A stretch of 64,000 bases of DNA from Lutibacter citreus (GTDB lineage: Bacteria > Bacteroidota > Bacteroidia > Flavobacteriales > Flavobacteriaceae): NCBI RefSeq assembly GCF_003260195.1, contig NZ_QEIH01000005.1, positions 248,001 to 312,000 of the forward strand, written 5' to 3'. The position numbers were made by a program, and so were the translations under genes. Of this stretch, positions 1 through 8,020 are shown piece by piece (positions within the stretch are counted from its first letter, which is position 1; each line of letters opens with the position of its first letter). Below the pieces are notes generated by a model. It was not told the origin of the DNA. It saw nothing but the letters and a program-made list of their open reading frames with translations, and made no database searches.

Positions 1-879
1 GCCTTTCCTGATGTAATTTCATTATTTAATGCAGCCATTGAAAAAATTGCGATGTTGGATGAAGATGATGAAATGAATCCTATAAGAAAACGATTCAATG
101 CTGAAAAAAAGGATTGGGTTGCCAAAGGATTATCTGAACAACAAGCAGAAGAACGTTCGCTATACCGCGTTTTTGGATCGAAACCAGGAGCTTATGGAGC
201 TGGATTACAAGGTTTGATTGATGGAAAGAACTGGGAAACACAAGAAGACTTAGCACAAGTTTATATCAACTGGAGTGGTTTTGCTTACTTCGGAAATAAA
301 AATGAAGGAAAATCGGCTCACGAATCTTTTGAAAAGCGCTTAGAAAATATTGAAGTTGTAATTCAAAATCAGGATAACAGAGAACACGATTTATTAGATT
401 CTGACGATTATTACCAGTTTCAAGGAGGAATGACTTCCGCAGTAACAAAAGTTAAAGGAGAACAACCAGAAACTTTTTTTGGAGATCATTCAAGACCAGA
501 CAATCCGAAAATTAAAACGTTAAAAGAAGAATTGCATAAAGTATATCGATCACGCGTTGTAAATCCGAAATGGATGAGCGGTATGCGTGATCACGGTTAT
601 AAAGGTGCTTTTGAAATGGCTGCTACAATGGATTATTTGTTTGCCTATGATGCTACCACAAATTTAATTGAAGATTTTATGTATCAGGGAATTACAGAAT
701 CTTACTTGTTTGATGAAGAGAATAAAGCATTTATTGAGCAAAATAATAAATGGGCTTTAAAAGATATGTCTGAAAGAATGTTAGAAGCTATTCAAAGAGG
801 AATGTGGAAAAATCCTTCAGAAGAAACTGTTGAAAAATTACAGAATTTGTTTTTAGAATCTGAAAACGAGTTGGAGTAA
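1..879 (+). CDS. cobN: Cobaltochelatase subunit CobN, C-terminal part (5' end outside window)
   Basis: This is the last 293 codons of CobN, the large subunit that inserts cobalt into the corrin ring (hydrogenobyrinate a,c-diamide) in aerobic cobalamin synthesis. The frame is open to the first base of the window, so the ATG at 52 is an internal methionine and not the start. The C-terminal CobN signature is clear: the FGSKPGAYGAGLQGLID stretch, the INWSGFAYFG segment, and the aspartate-rich HDLLDSDDYYQFQGGM block. The terminal part reads as helical and ends in an acidic tail. The cobalt uptake genes cbiMNQO follow directly and fit a cobalt/cobalamin operon. The distinction from ChlH/BchH rests on this context and on the overall resemblance to CobN. 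Confidence 0.93.
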   Translation, partial: AFPDVISLFNAAIEKIAMLDEDDEMNPIRKRFNAEKKDWVAKGLSEQQAEERSLYRVFGSKPGAYGAGLQGLIDGKNWETQEDLAQVYINWSGFAYFGNKNEGKSAHESFEKRLENIEVVIQNQDNREHDLLDSDDYYQFQGGMTSAVTKVKGEQPETFFGDHSRPDNPKIKTLKEELHKVYRSRVVNPKWMSGMRDHGYKGAFEMAATMDYLFAYDATTNLIEDFMYQGITESYLFDEENKAFIEQNNKWALKDMSERMLEAIQRGMWKNPSEETVEKLQNLFLESENELE

Positions 880-896
880 ATTAAAAGATTGATAAT

Positions 897-1616
897 ATGA
901 GAAAAATAGGAATTGCTTTATGTATTTTAATAATACCTTTTAAAGGATTCAGTATGCATATTGCTGAAGGTTTTTTACCTAAAGAATGGGCCTTGTTTTG
1001 GATGGTTGTTTTTTTACCATTTTTAATAGTCGGTTTTAGAAAATTAAAAAAACAATTAGAAGATGTACCAAAAGTAAAAATGTTATTTGCAGTTGCAGCC
1101 GCATTTGTATTTGTATTATCATCATTTAAAATTCCATCAGTTGCAGGAAGCAGTTCGCATTTAACAGGTATTGCATTAGGTGCTATTTTGTTTGGAGCTT
1201 CAACTATGTCTGTTGCAGGAGTAATTGTATTATTATTTCAAGCTTTATTGCTCGCTCACGGAGGAATTACTACGCTTGGAGCAAATGCTTTTTCAATGGC
1301 TGTTGTTGGAGCATTTAGTGCCGTTTGGGTATATAAATTAGCTTCAAAACTAAAATTATCTCAATGGTTAAGTATTTTTTTAGCTGCATTTGTATCTGAT
1401 ATTTTAATATATGTTGCAACTTCATTACAATTAGCTTTAGCGTTTCAATCAGAAACAAATAGTTTATTGGAAAATGCTACTAAATTTATGAGTGTTTTTG
1501 CTATTACTCAGGTTCCATTGGCTTTAATTGAAGGTGTTTTTACCGCTTTTGTATTTAAACTTATTATGAATTATAGCAAGTCAGAACTACTATTAATTAA
1601 CCCTTTATTAAAATGA
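897..1616 (+). CDS. cbiM: Cobalt ECF transporter substrate-binding membrane protein CbiM
   Basis: CbiM is the S-component of the CbiMNQO energy-coupling-factor transporter and gives it specificity for cobalt. The family hallmark MHIAEGFLP lies at residues 20-28. The histidine after the mature N-terminal methionine is the known metal ligand of the family, so the 19 residues before it look like a cleaved signal segment. Six or so hydrophobic helices follow, including glycine- and serine-rich stretches (SVAGSSSHLTGIALGA, residues 80-100) typical of CbiM/NikM. The stop overlaps the next start as ATGA, which indicates translational coupling with cbiN. Nickel specificity (NikM) cannot be excluded from sequence alone, but cobN upstream favours cobalt. 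Confidence 0.93.
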   Translation: MRKIGIALCILIIPFKGFSMHIAEGFLPKEWALFWMVVFLPFLIVGFRKLKKQLEDVPKVKMLFAVAAAFVFVLSSFKIPSVAGSSSHLTGIALGAILFGASTMSVAGVIVLLFQALLLAHGGITTLGANAFSMAVVGAFSAVWVYKLASKLKLSQWLSIFLAAFVSDILIYVATSLQLALAFQSETNSLLENATKFMSVFAITQVPLALIEGVFTAFVFKLIMNYSKSELLLINPLLK

Positions 1617-1897
1617 AAAATAAAAAGATAATTAATATTACAATTATTGTTGTTGCCTTAGGACTAATTGCAATGCAGTTTTTTTTGGCAGATATTGTAT
1701 CCAATTTTGAAGGGACAGATGATCAAGCTGTTGGAATAATTAATGAATTAGCTCCTAATTATAAACCTTGGGCTGAAAGTATTTGGGAACCATCAGGAGA
1801 ATGGGGTGAAACACTTTTATTCGCTTTTCAAACAACTTTAGGGTTAGGTGTAATTGCATTTTATTTTATTAAAAGAAATTCAAAACAAAAGGTGTAA
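1613..1897 (+). CDS. cbiN: Cobalt transport protein CbiN
   Basis: CbiN is the small accessory membrane component that cobalt ECF transporters need for metal loading of CbiM. The protein has 94 residues with two membrane helices, near residues 5-25 and 70-87. Between them is an extracytoplasmic loop carrying the family-like sequence ELAPNYKPWAESIWEPSGE. It overlaps cbiM by four bases (ATGA), and its stop directly abuts the start of cbiQ. Presence of CbiN, rather than NikN or NikL, supports cobalt as the transported ion. Confidence 0.92.
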   Translation: MKNKKIINITIIVVALGLIAMQFFLADIVSNFEGTDDQAVGIINELAPNYKPWAESIWEPSGEWGETLLFAFQTTLGLGVIAFYFIKRNSKQKV

Positions 1898-2650
1898 ATG
1901 CTAATTGAAGATTTATATAATTACAATCACAAATTATCAAAAACACCTGTAGTCATAAAAAGTCTATATGTGTTGCCTGCATTTATATTGTCAATTATTT
2001 CAACTAATTTATTTTTTCATAGTAGTATTATTATCATTTTTTTAATAGCAATTATATATGTAACACAGCAGCCAATTTTAAAATTATTAAAATTGTTTTT
2101 AATACCAAGTGCTTTTATTTTTTTAGGATGTTTAACATTACTTATATCCATTAATTTTAAAGGGAATTGGAGCACTTTTATTTATTTTAACAAGGAAACA
2201 TTACCTGTTGCTACAACAATTTTATTTAGAAGTTATGCAATTGTAAGTGTTGTATATTTTTGGTTATTAACGCATACAATTTCAGAAATAGCAGAAATTA
2301 TGTATGCCTGTAAAATACCAAGGTTATTTGTGGAGTTGTTTGTACTTATTTACAAGTTTATTCATATGCTTATGCATACTACTAAAACTATGTTAATTGC
2401 TCAAAAATGTAGAATGGGATATTCTTCAATTCGAAAAAATTCAATAAACTCATTTGTCAATCTTTTTGGAGCTGTTTTTAAACAATCTATGCAGCAAACT
2501 TCACAAATAGAAATAGCAATGGATTCGCGTTTAGGAAATAATGAATATTTATTTGTGAAACCTAAAGTAGATTTTAATTTAAAGAAAATAATAATTCCGT
2601 TAGCAGTAAATATTATAATTATCTCTGTTTTTATATTTTGTATTATATGA
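1898..2650 (+). CDS. cbiQ: Cobalt ECF transporter transmembrane protein CbiQ
   Basis: CbiQ is the T-component that couples ATP hydrolysis by CbiO to CbiM. The 250-residue protein has several hydrophobic helices and the usual cytoplasmic coupling region: the first motif lies in AQKCRMGYSS, around residues 168-178, and the second in QTSQIEIAMDSRLG, near residues 200-214, matching the Ala-Arg-Gly-like coupling helices of the family in degenerate form. It starts immediately after the cbiN stop, and its own stop overlaps the cbiO ATG. Gene order M-N-Q-O is the classical one. Confidence 0.9.
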   Translation: MLIEDLYNYNHKLSKTPVVIKSLYVLPAFILSIISTNLFFHSSIIIIFLIAIIYVTQQPILKLLKLFLIPSAFIFLGCLTLLISINFKGNWSTFIYFNKETLPVATTILFRSYAIVSVVYFWLLTHTISEIAEIMYACKIPRLFVELFVLIYKFIHMLMHTTKTMLIAQKCRMGYSSIRKNSINSFVNLFGAVFKQSMQQTSQIEIAMDSRLGNNEYLFVKPKVDFNLKKIIIPLAVNIIIISVFIFCII

Positions 2651-3468
2651 TTGAAAATATTATTAATTTAAACAATATTAGTTATACCTATCCAAATGGT
2701 GATACTGCAATAAATGGAATTAATTTAGAAATTCCAATAGGAAAAAAAATTGCTTTGCTTGGTGGAAATGGAGCTGGAAAATCAACTTTAATGTTGTTGC
2801 TTAATGGTATTTTAAAACCTACAAAAGGAGATTTATTATATAAAAATGTTGCATATAATTATAACAAAAAAGGGTTAAGAGAATTGCGGTCTAAAATAGG
2901 ATTGTTATTTCCAGAACCCGATTATCAGTTAATTGCACCTACAGTATATGAAGAGATTTCTTTTGGTTTGTTGAATAAATTTAAAGATGATGAAGTTGTT
3001 CGGCAAAAAGTAGAAAACATATTAAAGGATTTTTCTCTTCAAGATATTGTTAATAAGCCACCACACCAATTAAGTACTGGGCAAAAAAAACGAGTATGTT
3101 TAGCTTCTGTATTAGCTATGGAACCTGAACTAATTGTTTGTGATGAGCCTACTTCTAATTTAGACCCTATGTATTCAAAATTAATTTTTAATTATTTAAA
3201 TGAGTTGCATAATAAAGGGAAAACTATACTAATTTCAACACATGATGTTAATAAAGCTTATTCTTGGGCTGATTATGTTATTATTATGAATAATGGTAAA
3301 ATTCTAGAAAAAGGTTTGCCAGATATTGTTTTTGAGAATAAAGAATTATTAAAATCAGCAAATTTAAATCAGCCATTTATTTTTGGCTTTTTAAATGAAT
3401 TGGGAGATGGTTTTAAAGATGCATCAAAAATTATTGATGAATGGAAAAAATATTATAAAAAAAGGTGA
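2647..3468 (+). CDS. cbiO: Cobalt ECF transporter ATPase CbiO
   Basis: CbiO is the cytoplasmic ATPase of the cobalt importer. All ABC motifs are present: Walker A GGNGAGKST, the Q-loop region near FPEPDYQL, the signature LSTGQKKR, Walker B LIVCDEPTSNLD, and the H-loop STHD. I chose the ATG at 2647 because it gives the ATGA overlap with the cbiQ stop, the same coupling seen between cbiM and cbiN. A TTG nine bases upstream is a poorer candidate. The C-terminal extension of about 50 residues is normal for ECF ATPases. This is the last gene before a strong hairpin. Confidence 0.94.
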   Translation: MIENIINLNNISYTYPNGDTAINGINLEIPIGKKIALLGGNGAGKSTLMLLLNGILKPTKGDLLYKNVAYNYNKKGLRELRSKIGLLFPEPDYQLIAPTVYEEISFGLLNKFKDDEVVRQKVENILKDFSLQDIVNKPPHQLSTGQKKRVCLASVLAMEPELIVCDEPTSNLDPMYSKLIFNYLNELHNKGKTILISTHDVNKAYSWADYVIIMNNGKILEKGLPDIVFENKELLKSANLNQPFIFGFLNELGDGFKDASKIIDEWKKYYKKR

Positions 3469-3544
3469 GTTTTAAAGTGATTTTATATTTATTAAAAAGT
3501 ACTTAAAAATACTTTTAAATTTAGAACTTTAAGGCCCAAAAAAA

Positions 3545-3589
3545 AGATTCAACAATTAATTTTTAACAGAAATAAATTGTTGAATCTTA
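3545..3589. terminator. Bidirectional intrinsic terminator between cbiO and the PLP gene
   Basis: A perfect 14-base-pair stem is formed by 3545-3558 and 3576-3589, with a 17-base loop. It is followed on the + strand by a T-rich run to about 3608. On the - strand it is followed by a run of T, complementary to the A-run at 3539-3546. It lies between two converging genes, so it can end both transcripts. Confidence 0.8.
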
Positions 3590-3645
3590 AATATAAATTT
3601 TTTTTTATCTAAATTTTATTCATAAATAATGACTGAACGTCTTAT

Positions 3646-5718
3646 TTAATTCAATAATTCAGGATTGTTTAGAATTAATTCTATCTTTTTTATAATTACC
3701 GTAATTTGATTCATTTGTATTTCTATATTTCTGAAATAGAGGCTAATATCTCTGTTAACCCAACTTTCAGAAATAACCCTTGCTCCTAAACTAATTCTTA
3801 AGATAGCACTTTCAATATCATTTCCATATTTTACATTAACTGCCTGTCCTATATGACATTTTTGAGCAGCAAGCCTAATAATTTCTAAAGGAGAGTCTTT
3901 AAATTGATCAGATAAATCAGAATTTAATAATGTATATAGTTTTTTTACTTTATCAATTGGTAAAACTTCTTTGTCTTTTAGAATAAAGAAAGGGAAAATT
4001 GTACGGATATTTCTTATTCCAAATTCTTTACTATTATAACTATTTGTTTTTGTTTCATTCTCATAAATAGGTTCTAAAAATGTTGCGTCCTTAATTGAAT
4101 CTTCAGCGAAATTACAAAACATCTCAATACCCATATTTCTATATAAAATTGGTGTTTTGAAGTATCTTTCCATTTCAACTATTGCAGCGTTCCAACGCAT
4201 ATAAGAGCCGTAATTATATCCATCGGATAAATCATTTGAACAGAACCAAGAAGTTGGCCAATCAGAATGATTGTAGTATTTTGTTAAACCTTTAGGTAAT
4301 GGATTTTTTACAGAGAGTATTGATTTACTAACACATTCAGGTAAAATTAAAGCACCAGAATAAGGAGGTCCTGTAAAGTATTTACTTCCTGTTATAGTAA
4401 CAATATATCCTTTATTTAAATAATTTTGAATGTCTGTAGGGTCTAATCTAAGTTGAGCAGCATCTACAATAACCTGCATTGATAAATTCTTGAGCGTATT
4501 TAACTTTTGCATCATCTTTTCACTAGGGGATTGATAGCCTAGTTTAGATTGGTCCATAGTATGAAGTACTACATGTCTGCCTAATTCATTGGTTTTAGAA
4601 ATGGCTTTAAAAATTTCATCATCTAATTGACTGGCTGATTTTAAAGCGCCATTTTCATCTCTAAAAGGAACTTTAATTAAATCAATATCTCTAAATCCAT
4701 CAATTTTATCACCTTTTTTTACCGGATGATTTAAAGCTGTGGTGTTTTCAAAATGACATCCTTTTAATGCGGCAGGTACACCGCTACCAGTTTCATCTGA
4801 AGCAACTAAAACATGTGTAATGTCTTTAGTTGAAATAATCTGTGTGATTGCCGCTATTTGAAGAGCAGAATCTGTACCAGATGGTGAAAAAATTATTTGA
4901 CATTCGTCATTTAATTTAAATATTTTTTTAAGGTTGTTTTTTAGTAATTCCGAAAACTCGATTGTAGCATTTTTTAACCCATTTTGTAAGCTGTTTTTTA
5001 TTAGTATACTTCTAACTTTGTCTGTTTTATCAAAGGCAAAATTAGATACACTCGTAGCTGTTGAAGAAGCAAAAGTAAATGCTTCAGGTCTTGGAAATGG
5101 GCGACAACCATATTTATTTAACAAATCAATTTCATCAATATTCAATCTAAGGTCACCACCATCCATTAATAAATATTCAGTAGGTTTTGCTAGATTTTCA
5201 ATAATAGATTTCCACGATTGTTTAAATATTTTATTGGTATTATTTAAAGAATGAAAAGCTTGTAATTCTTCATAATTTAATAAATGTTCGGCATTTAAAC
5301 CTTTATCATTTTTAATTAAATCAATTAGGAAATAATCAAGAGATTTTAATTTTTCTTTATCATTTTTTGGTAATAATTTATAAAATATCCGAGTAACTTC
5401 AAGTGCAGCTATATCACATAAACCAGTATTATGTTTTTCATTACCCAAAGCTTTATACCAAAGTTGCCATTCAATACCATATCTTAAATAAACTAATGCT
5501 AAAACAGGTTTGTTTAAAAATAAAGAACCAATTATAATAGATTTATTTGGTACAATTTTAAAAATATTAGGCTTACTATTAGATGTAATAATATTTATAT
5601 TATTTATTTTCGGGACTGTATTAAATCTTTTTAAAACGCGAACTAAATAATTCACATTTTCTTTTTCAAATAAACTTGTTCTTTTATATTGATCTTCAAT
5701 AAGTATATTATTTGTCAT
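3646..5718 (-). CDS. Large fold-type I PLP-dependent enzyme, aminotransferase class V-like, unknown substrate
   Basis: The 690-residue protein has a central PLP-enzyme domain from about residue 260 to 520. A glycine-rich cofactor segment FSPSGTDSALQ lies near residues 279-290. The expected ring-nitrogen aspartate is in VDAAQ (Asp419), and the expected Schiff-base lysine is Lys446 in TGSKYFTGPPYSG. This order and spacing fit fold type I, class V-like enzymes. The first 210 residues and the last 150 are not recognised and make the protein much longer than ordinary class V enzymes (350-420 residues). No signal peptide is seen, so it should be cytoplasmic. It is divergent from the PHP-ACT gene across a shared 361-base region full of GGTGTA repeats, suggesting joint control. 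The substrate is unknown; a role in amino-acid metabolism is inferred only from the ACT domains next door. Confidence 0.75.
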   Translation of the reverse strand: MTNNILIEDQYKRTSLFEKENVNYLVRVLKRFNTVPKINNINIITSNSKPNIFKIVPNKSIIIGSLFLNKPVLALVYLRYGIEWQLWYKALGNEKHNTGLCDIAALEVTRIFYKLLPKNDKEKLKSLDYFLIDLIKNDKGLNAEHLLNYEELQAFHSLNNTNKIFKQSWKSIIENLAKPTEYLLMDGGDLRLNIDEIDLLNKYGCRPFPRPEAFTFASSTATSVSNFAFDKTDKVRSILIKNSLQNGLKNATIEFSELLKNNLKKIFKLNDECQIIFSPSGTDSALQIAAITQIISTKDITHVLVASDETGSGVPAALKGCHFENTTALNHPVKKGDKIDGFRDIDLIKVPFRDENGALKSASQLDDEIFKAISKTNELGRHVVLHTMDQSKLGYQSPSEKMMQKLNTLKNLSMQVIVDAAQLRLDPTDIQNYLNKGYIVTITGSKYFTGPPYSGALILPECVSKSILSVKNPLPKGLTKYYNHSDWPTSWFCSNDLSDGYNYGSYMRWNAAIVEMERYFKTPILYRNMGIEMFCNFAEDSIKDATFLEPIYENETKTNSYNSKEFGIRNIRTIFPFFILKDKEVLPIDKVKKLYTLLNSDLSDQFKDSPLEIIRLAAQKCHIGQAVNVKYGNDIESAILRISLGARVISESWVNRDISLYFRNIEIQMNQITVIIKKIELILNNPELLN

Positions 5719-6079
5719 AGGTGTATTAATGTAATCTTCTTTAATAAGGTGTAATTAAATACACCATGATATACTAAATAGAGTTTTAGGGGTGTAAAAA
5801 TAAGAAAATAAACCTATAAAATAACTATAATTAAAAGAAGTTAAAAGAAAGGTGTAGATTTTAAATTGTTGTTTATTAAGGTTATGTGATTATTGATCTC
5901 TTTATGTATCTTATGTTACCGTAATAATTAAAATTTATAAAGGGACATTTAACTTATAAATATGGGTAAATAAGATATTTGAATTATACTATATTCAAAA
6001 CAAATAAGATTTTAGCTAATTATTCTAAATCAATAGTTAAATTTGCAACTGAGAAATCAAAATTAAAAGCAATTGATTG
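5719..6079. promoter_or_regulatory. Divergent promoter region with repeated GGTGTA elements
   Basis: This 361-base AT-rich gap separates two divergent starts. The hexamer GGTGTA occurs at 5720-5725, 5748-5753, 5791-5796 and 5851-5856, and its complement TACACC at 5760-5765. The copies at 5748 and 5760 form an inverted repeat with a six-base spacer. Five copies within about 140 bases is far above what this AT-rich sequence would give by chance. A shared operator for the two flanking genes is inferred; no regulator for it is encoded here. Confidence 0.5.
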
Positions 6080-7768
6080 ATGAAAAAACTGAATGACTTT
6101 ATTTGGGAAACACATGGTATTCATGCCGGAACAGAGCAAGATCGTGTAAAACATGGAATTGATAAATTAGAAAAGGTTGTTGATAAAGCAATAGAAGCAA
6201 ATCACCCTAGCATTACATTTATAATACATTCTCCTCGCTTAACAAATTTTAGATATATTGCGGAAAGAGAAACAAACGTAAAGTTTATTAGAGGTAATAG
6301 ATCTTATTTAAATTACCCAAAACGTATAGCAGGATTGCGTGAAAAGTACGAGGGTAAAATAAATATTAAATATGGTGTTGAACTTGAATGGATGGGCGCT
6401 GATTTAGGTTTACAGTGGAGCCGTTCAAAAATATTTCAGGCAGAAGATGCCGATTATGTTATTGGATCAGTTCACTTTGCTCCAGAAGGATTACCATATG
6501 ATGGTTCAAAAGAAGAAGCGCTAGAATTGTTAAAAATTAGAGGAAGTCTAGAAGCATATTGGGACGGCTATTTTAACGAAAATATTCAAATGATTGAATG
6601 TTTTGGGGATATGATTCAGATTGTTGGGCATATAGATTTACCAAAACTGAATGTTGATATGCCTGAAGCATTAGTGAATTTTGAAACAAGTTCACATCCT
6701 TTAGCAAACAAGTTTAGAACTCTATTAGAGTTGATTGCCGATCGTAATTTATCTTTAGATGTAAATATGGCTGGTAAATTTAAAGGAGTAGGTGTTTATC
6801 CAACTCAAAATATTTTAAGAAGAGCAAATGAACTTCAGATTCCGGTTTGTGTAGGAACTGATTTACATCATGTACGCTATTATGGATTAAATTTTAAGGA
6901 AAGTCTTGAATATATTAGAGAAGCCGGATACGAGAGCTATGTGAGCTATTCAAAACTAATTCCTGAAAATCGTACCATTTATAATGATCACGATTTAAAA
7001 TTGAAATATACAGTCTTAAATAAAGGTATTGAATTACTAAATCAAAGATTGGATACTACCCACAGAAATATTATGCCTGATTTTTCTTTTGGTGGCTCAT
7101 TTTTAGAATTTGTAGATATTTATAAAAATTCTACAGGGATGGGGGATTATAACGCTATTAGAATTCGTAAATGGGGAAAATCAATTACAATTACAAATGA
7201 AATTCCTGAATCTACAAATCGTATTGTAAATGGATTGTTTTCGGAACATTTAGATGAGCCAGGAGTTATTTCTTCACTATTTAATACTTTAGCATCTGAA
7301 GGTATAAATGTTGAAACGGCAAGATTAAAGTCTAATAATGACGGTACTGCTGTTGCATTTTTATCAATTGAAAGTGATAATGGAAATATTAAAAATGCCA
7401 TTGACTTTATAAATGGTACAAGTGCCGAAATGTTCCTTAATTTAACCTATAAAGAAAATGCTAAATTACCTAATTATTATCATGATGGTGTTTATTTATT
7501 AGAAATGGATGGTGTTAAATTGAATATGGCATTAAGTGAAAAAGTAATACTTACCAAACATAATAATGCTCCAGGAGTGCTGTTGATATTACTATCTGCT
7601 TTATCTTCAAAACAACTTAATATTATAGATTTAAGATTAGGTAAATTAAATAATGTAGGTTATTCTGCCATAGCAATTGATGGTGATAGTAATGTGATTA
7701 GAAATTTATTAACCAATTTAGGAGAGCAATATTATGAAGCAAATTTGATTGAATTTCATAGTATGTAA
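6080..7768 (+). CDS. PHP-domain phosphoesterase (histidinol-phosphatase-like) with two C-terminal ACT-like domains
   Basis: Residues 1-330 form a PHP-type metal-dependent phosphoesterase domain. Candidate metal ligands are in WETHGIHAG (residues about 9-17), FIIHSP, YGVELEW, GSVHFAP, GHIDLP and the late GTDLHH motif. This order resembles HisK/HisJ histidinol phosphatases. Residues from about 365 to 562 hold two ACT-like regulatory domains. The first (LDEPGVISSLFNTLASEGIN) resembles the amino-acid-binding ACT of phosphoglycerate dehydrogenase and serine dehydratase. The second is NNAPGVLLILLSALSSKQLN. Allosteric control of a phosphatase by an amino acid is a plausible inference. I chose ATG 6080 over the TTG codon just before it. 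It is divergent from the PLP gene and ends at a strong terminator. The true substrate is not known. Confidence 0.78.
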   Translation: MKKLNDFIWETHGIHAGTEQDRVKHGIDKLEKVVDKAIEANHPSITFIIHSPRLTNFRYIAERETNVKFIRGNRSYLNYPKRIAGLREKYEGKINIKYGVELEWMGADLGLQWSRSKIFQAEDADYVIGSVHFAPEGLPYDGSKEEALELLKIRGSLEAYWDGYFNENIQMIECFGDMIQIVGHIDLPKLNVDMPEALVNFETSSHPLANKFRTLLELIADRNLSLDVNMAGKFKGVGVYPTQNILRRANELQIPVCVGTDLHHVRYYGLNFKESLEYIREAGYESYVSYSKLIPENRTIYNDHDLKLKYTVLNKGIELLNQRLDTTHRNIMPDFSFGGSFLEFVDIYKNSTGMGDYNAIRIRKWGKSITITNEIPESTNRIVNGLFSEHLDEPGVISSLFNTLASEGINVETARLKSNNDGTAVAFLSIESDNGNIKNAIDFINGTSAEMFLNLTYKENAKLPNYYHDGVYLLEMDGVKLNMALSEKVILTKHNNAPGVLLILLSALSSKQLNIIDLRLGKLNNVGYSAIAIDGDSNVIRNLLTNLGEQYYEANLIEFHSM

Positions 7769-7790
7769 TCTTTTTTTTTATAAAAATTAG

Positions 7791-7828
7791 AAAGTTGAAC
7801 ATTAGTAGTGTTCAACTTTTTGTTTTTA
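7791..7828 (+). terminator. Intrinsic terminator after the PHP-ACT gene
   Basis: An 11-base-pair perfect stem (7791-7801 with 7809-7819) and a seven-base loop are followed by a T-rich run. It lies 22 bases past the stop codon of the PHP-ACT gene. Confidence 0.8.
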
Positions 7829-8020
7829 ATAAAGGTTCACCATTATTTATAGGTAGAAAAGATTTCTTGCATATTATACAAAAGCAGATGAAAACTTACT
7901 AAATACAACTACTTAAAAGACTAACTTATTAATAAATATATTAAAACCTGTAGTCTATATTTTAAGATAAAACATAATAAAAATCGTATTATTGTAGTAC
8001 TCTATAAATTATTTGTTTAA

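Noticed and set aside
2638..2646. TTG as an upstream start for cbiO
   Set aside because: The ATG at 2647 gives the ATGA overlap with cbiQ that is also used between cbiM and cbiN, and the extra residues have no family support.
6077..6079. TTG start for the PHP-ACT gene
   Set aside because: It precedes an ATG directly and adds nothing to the domain.
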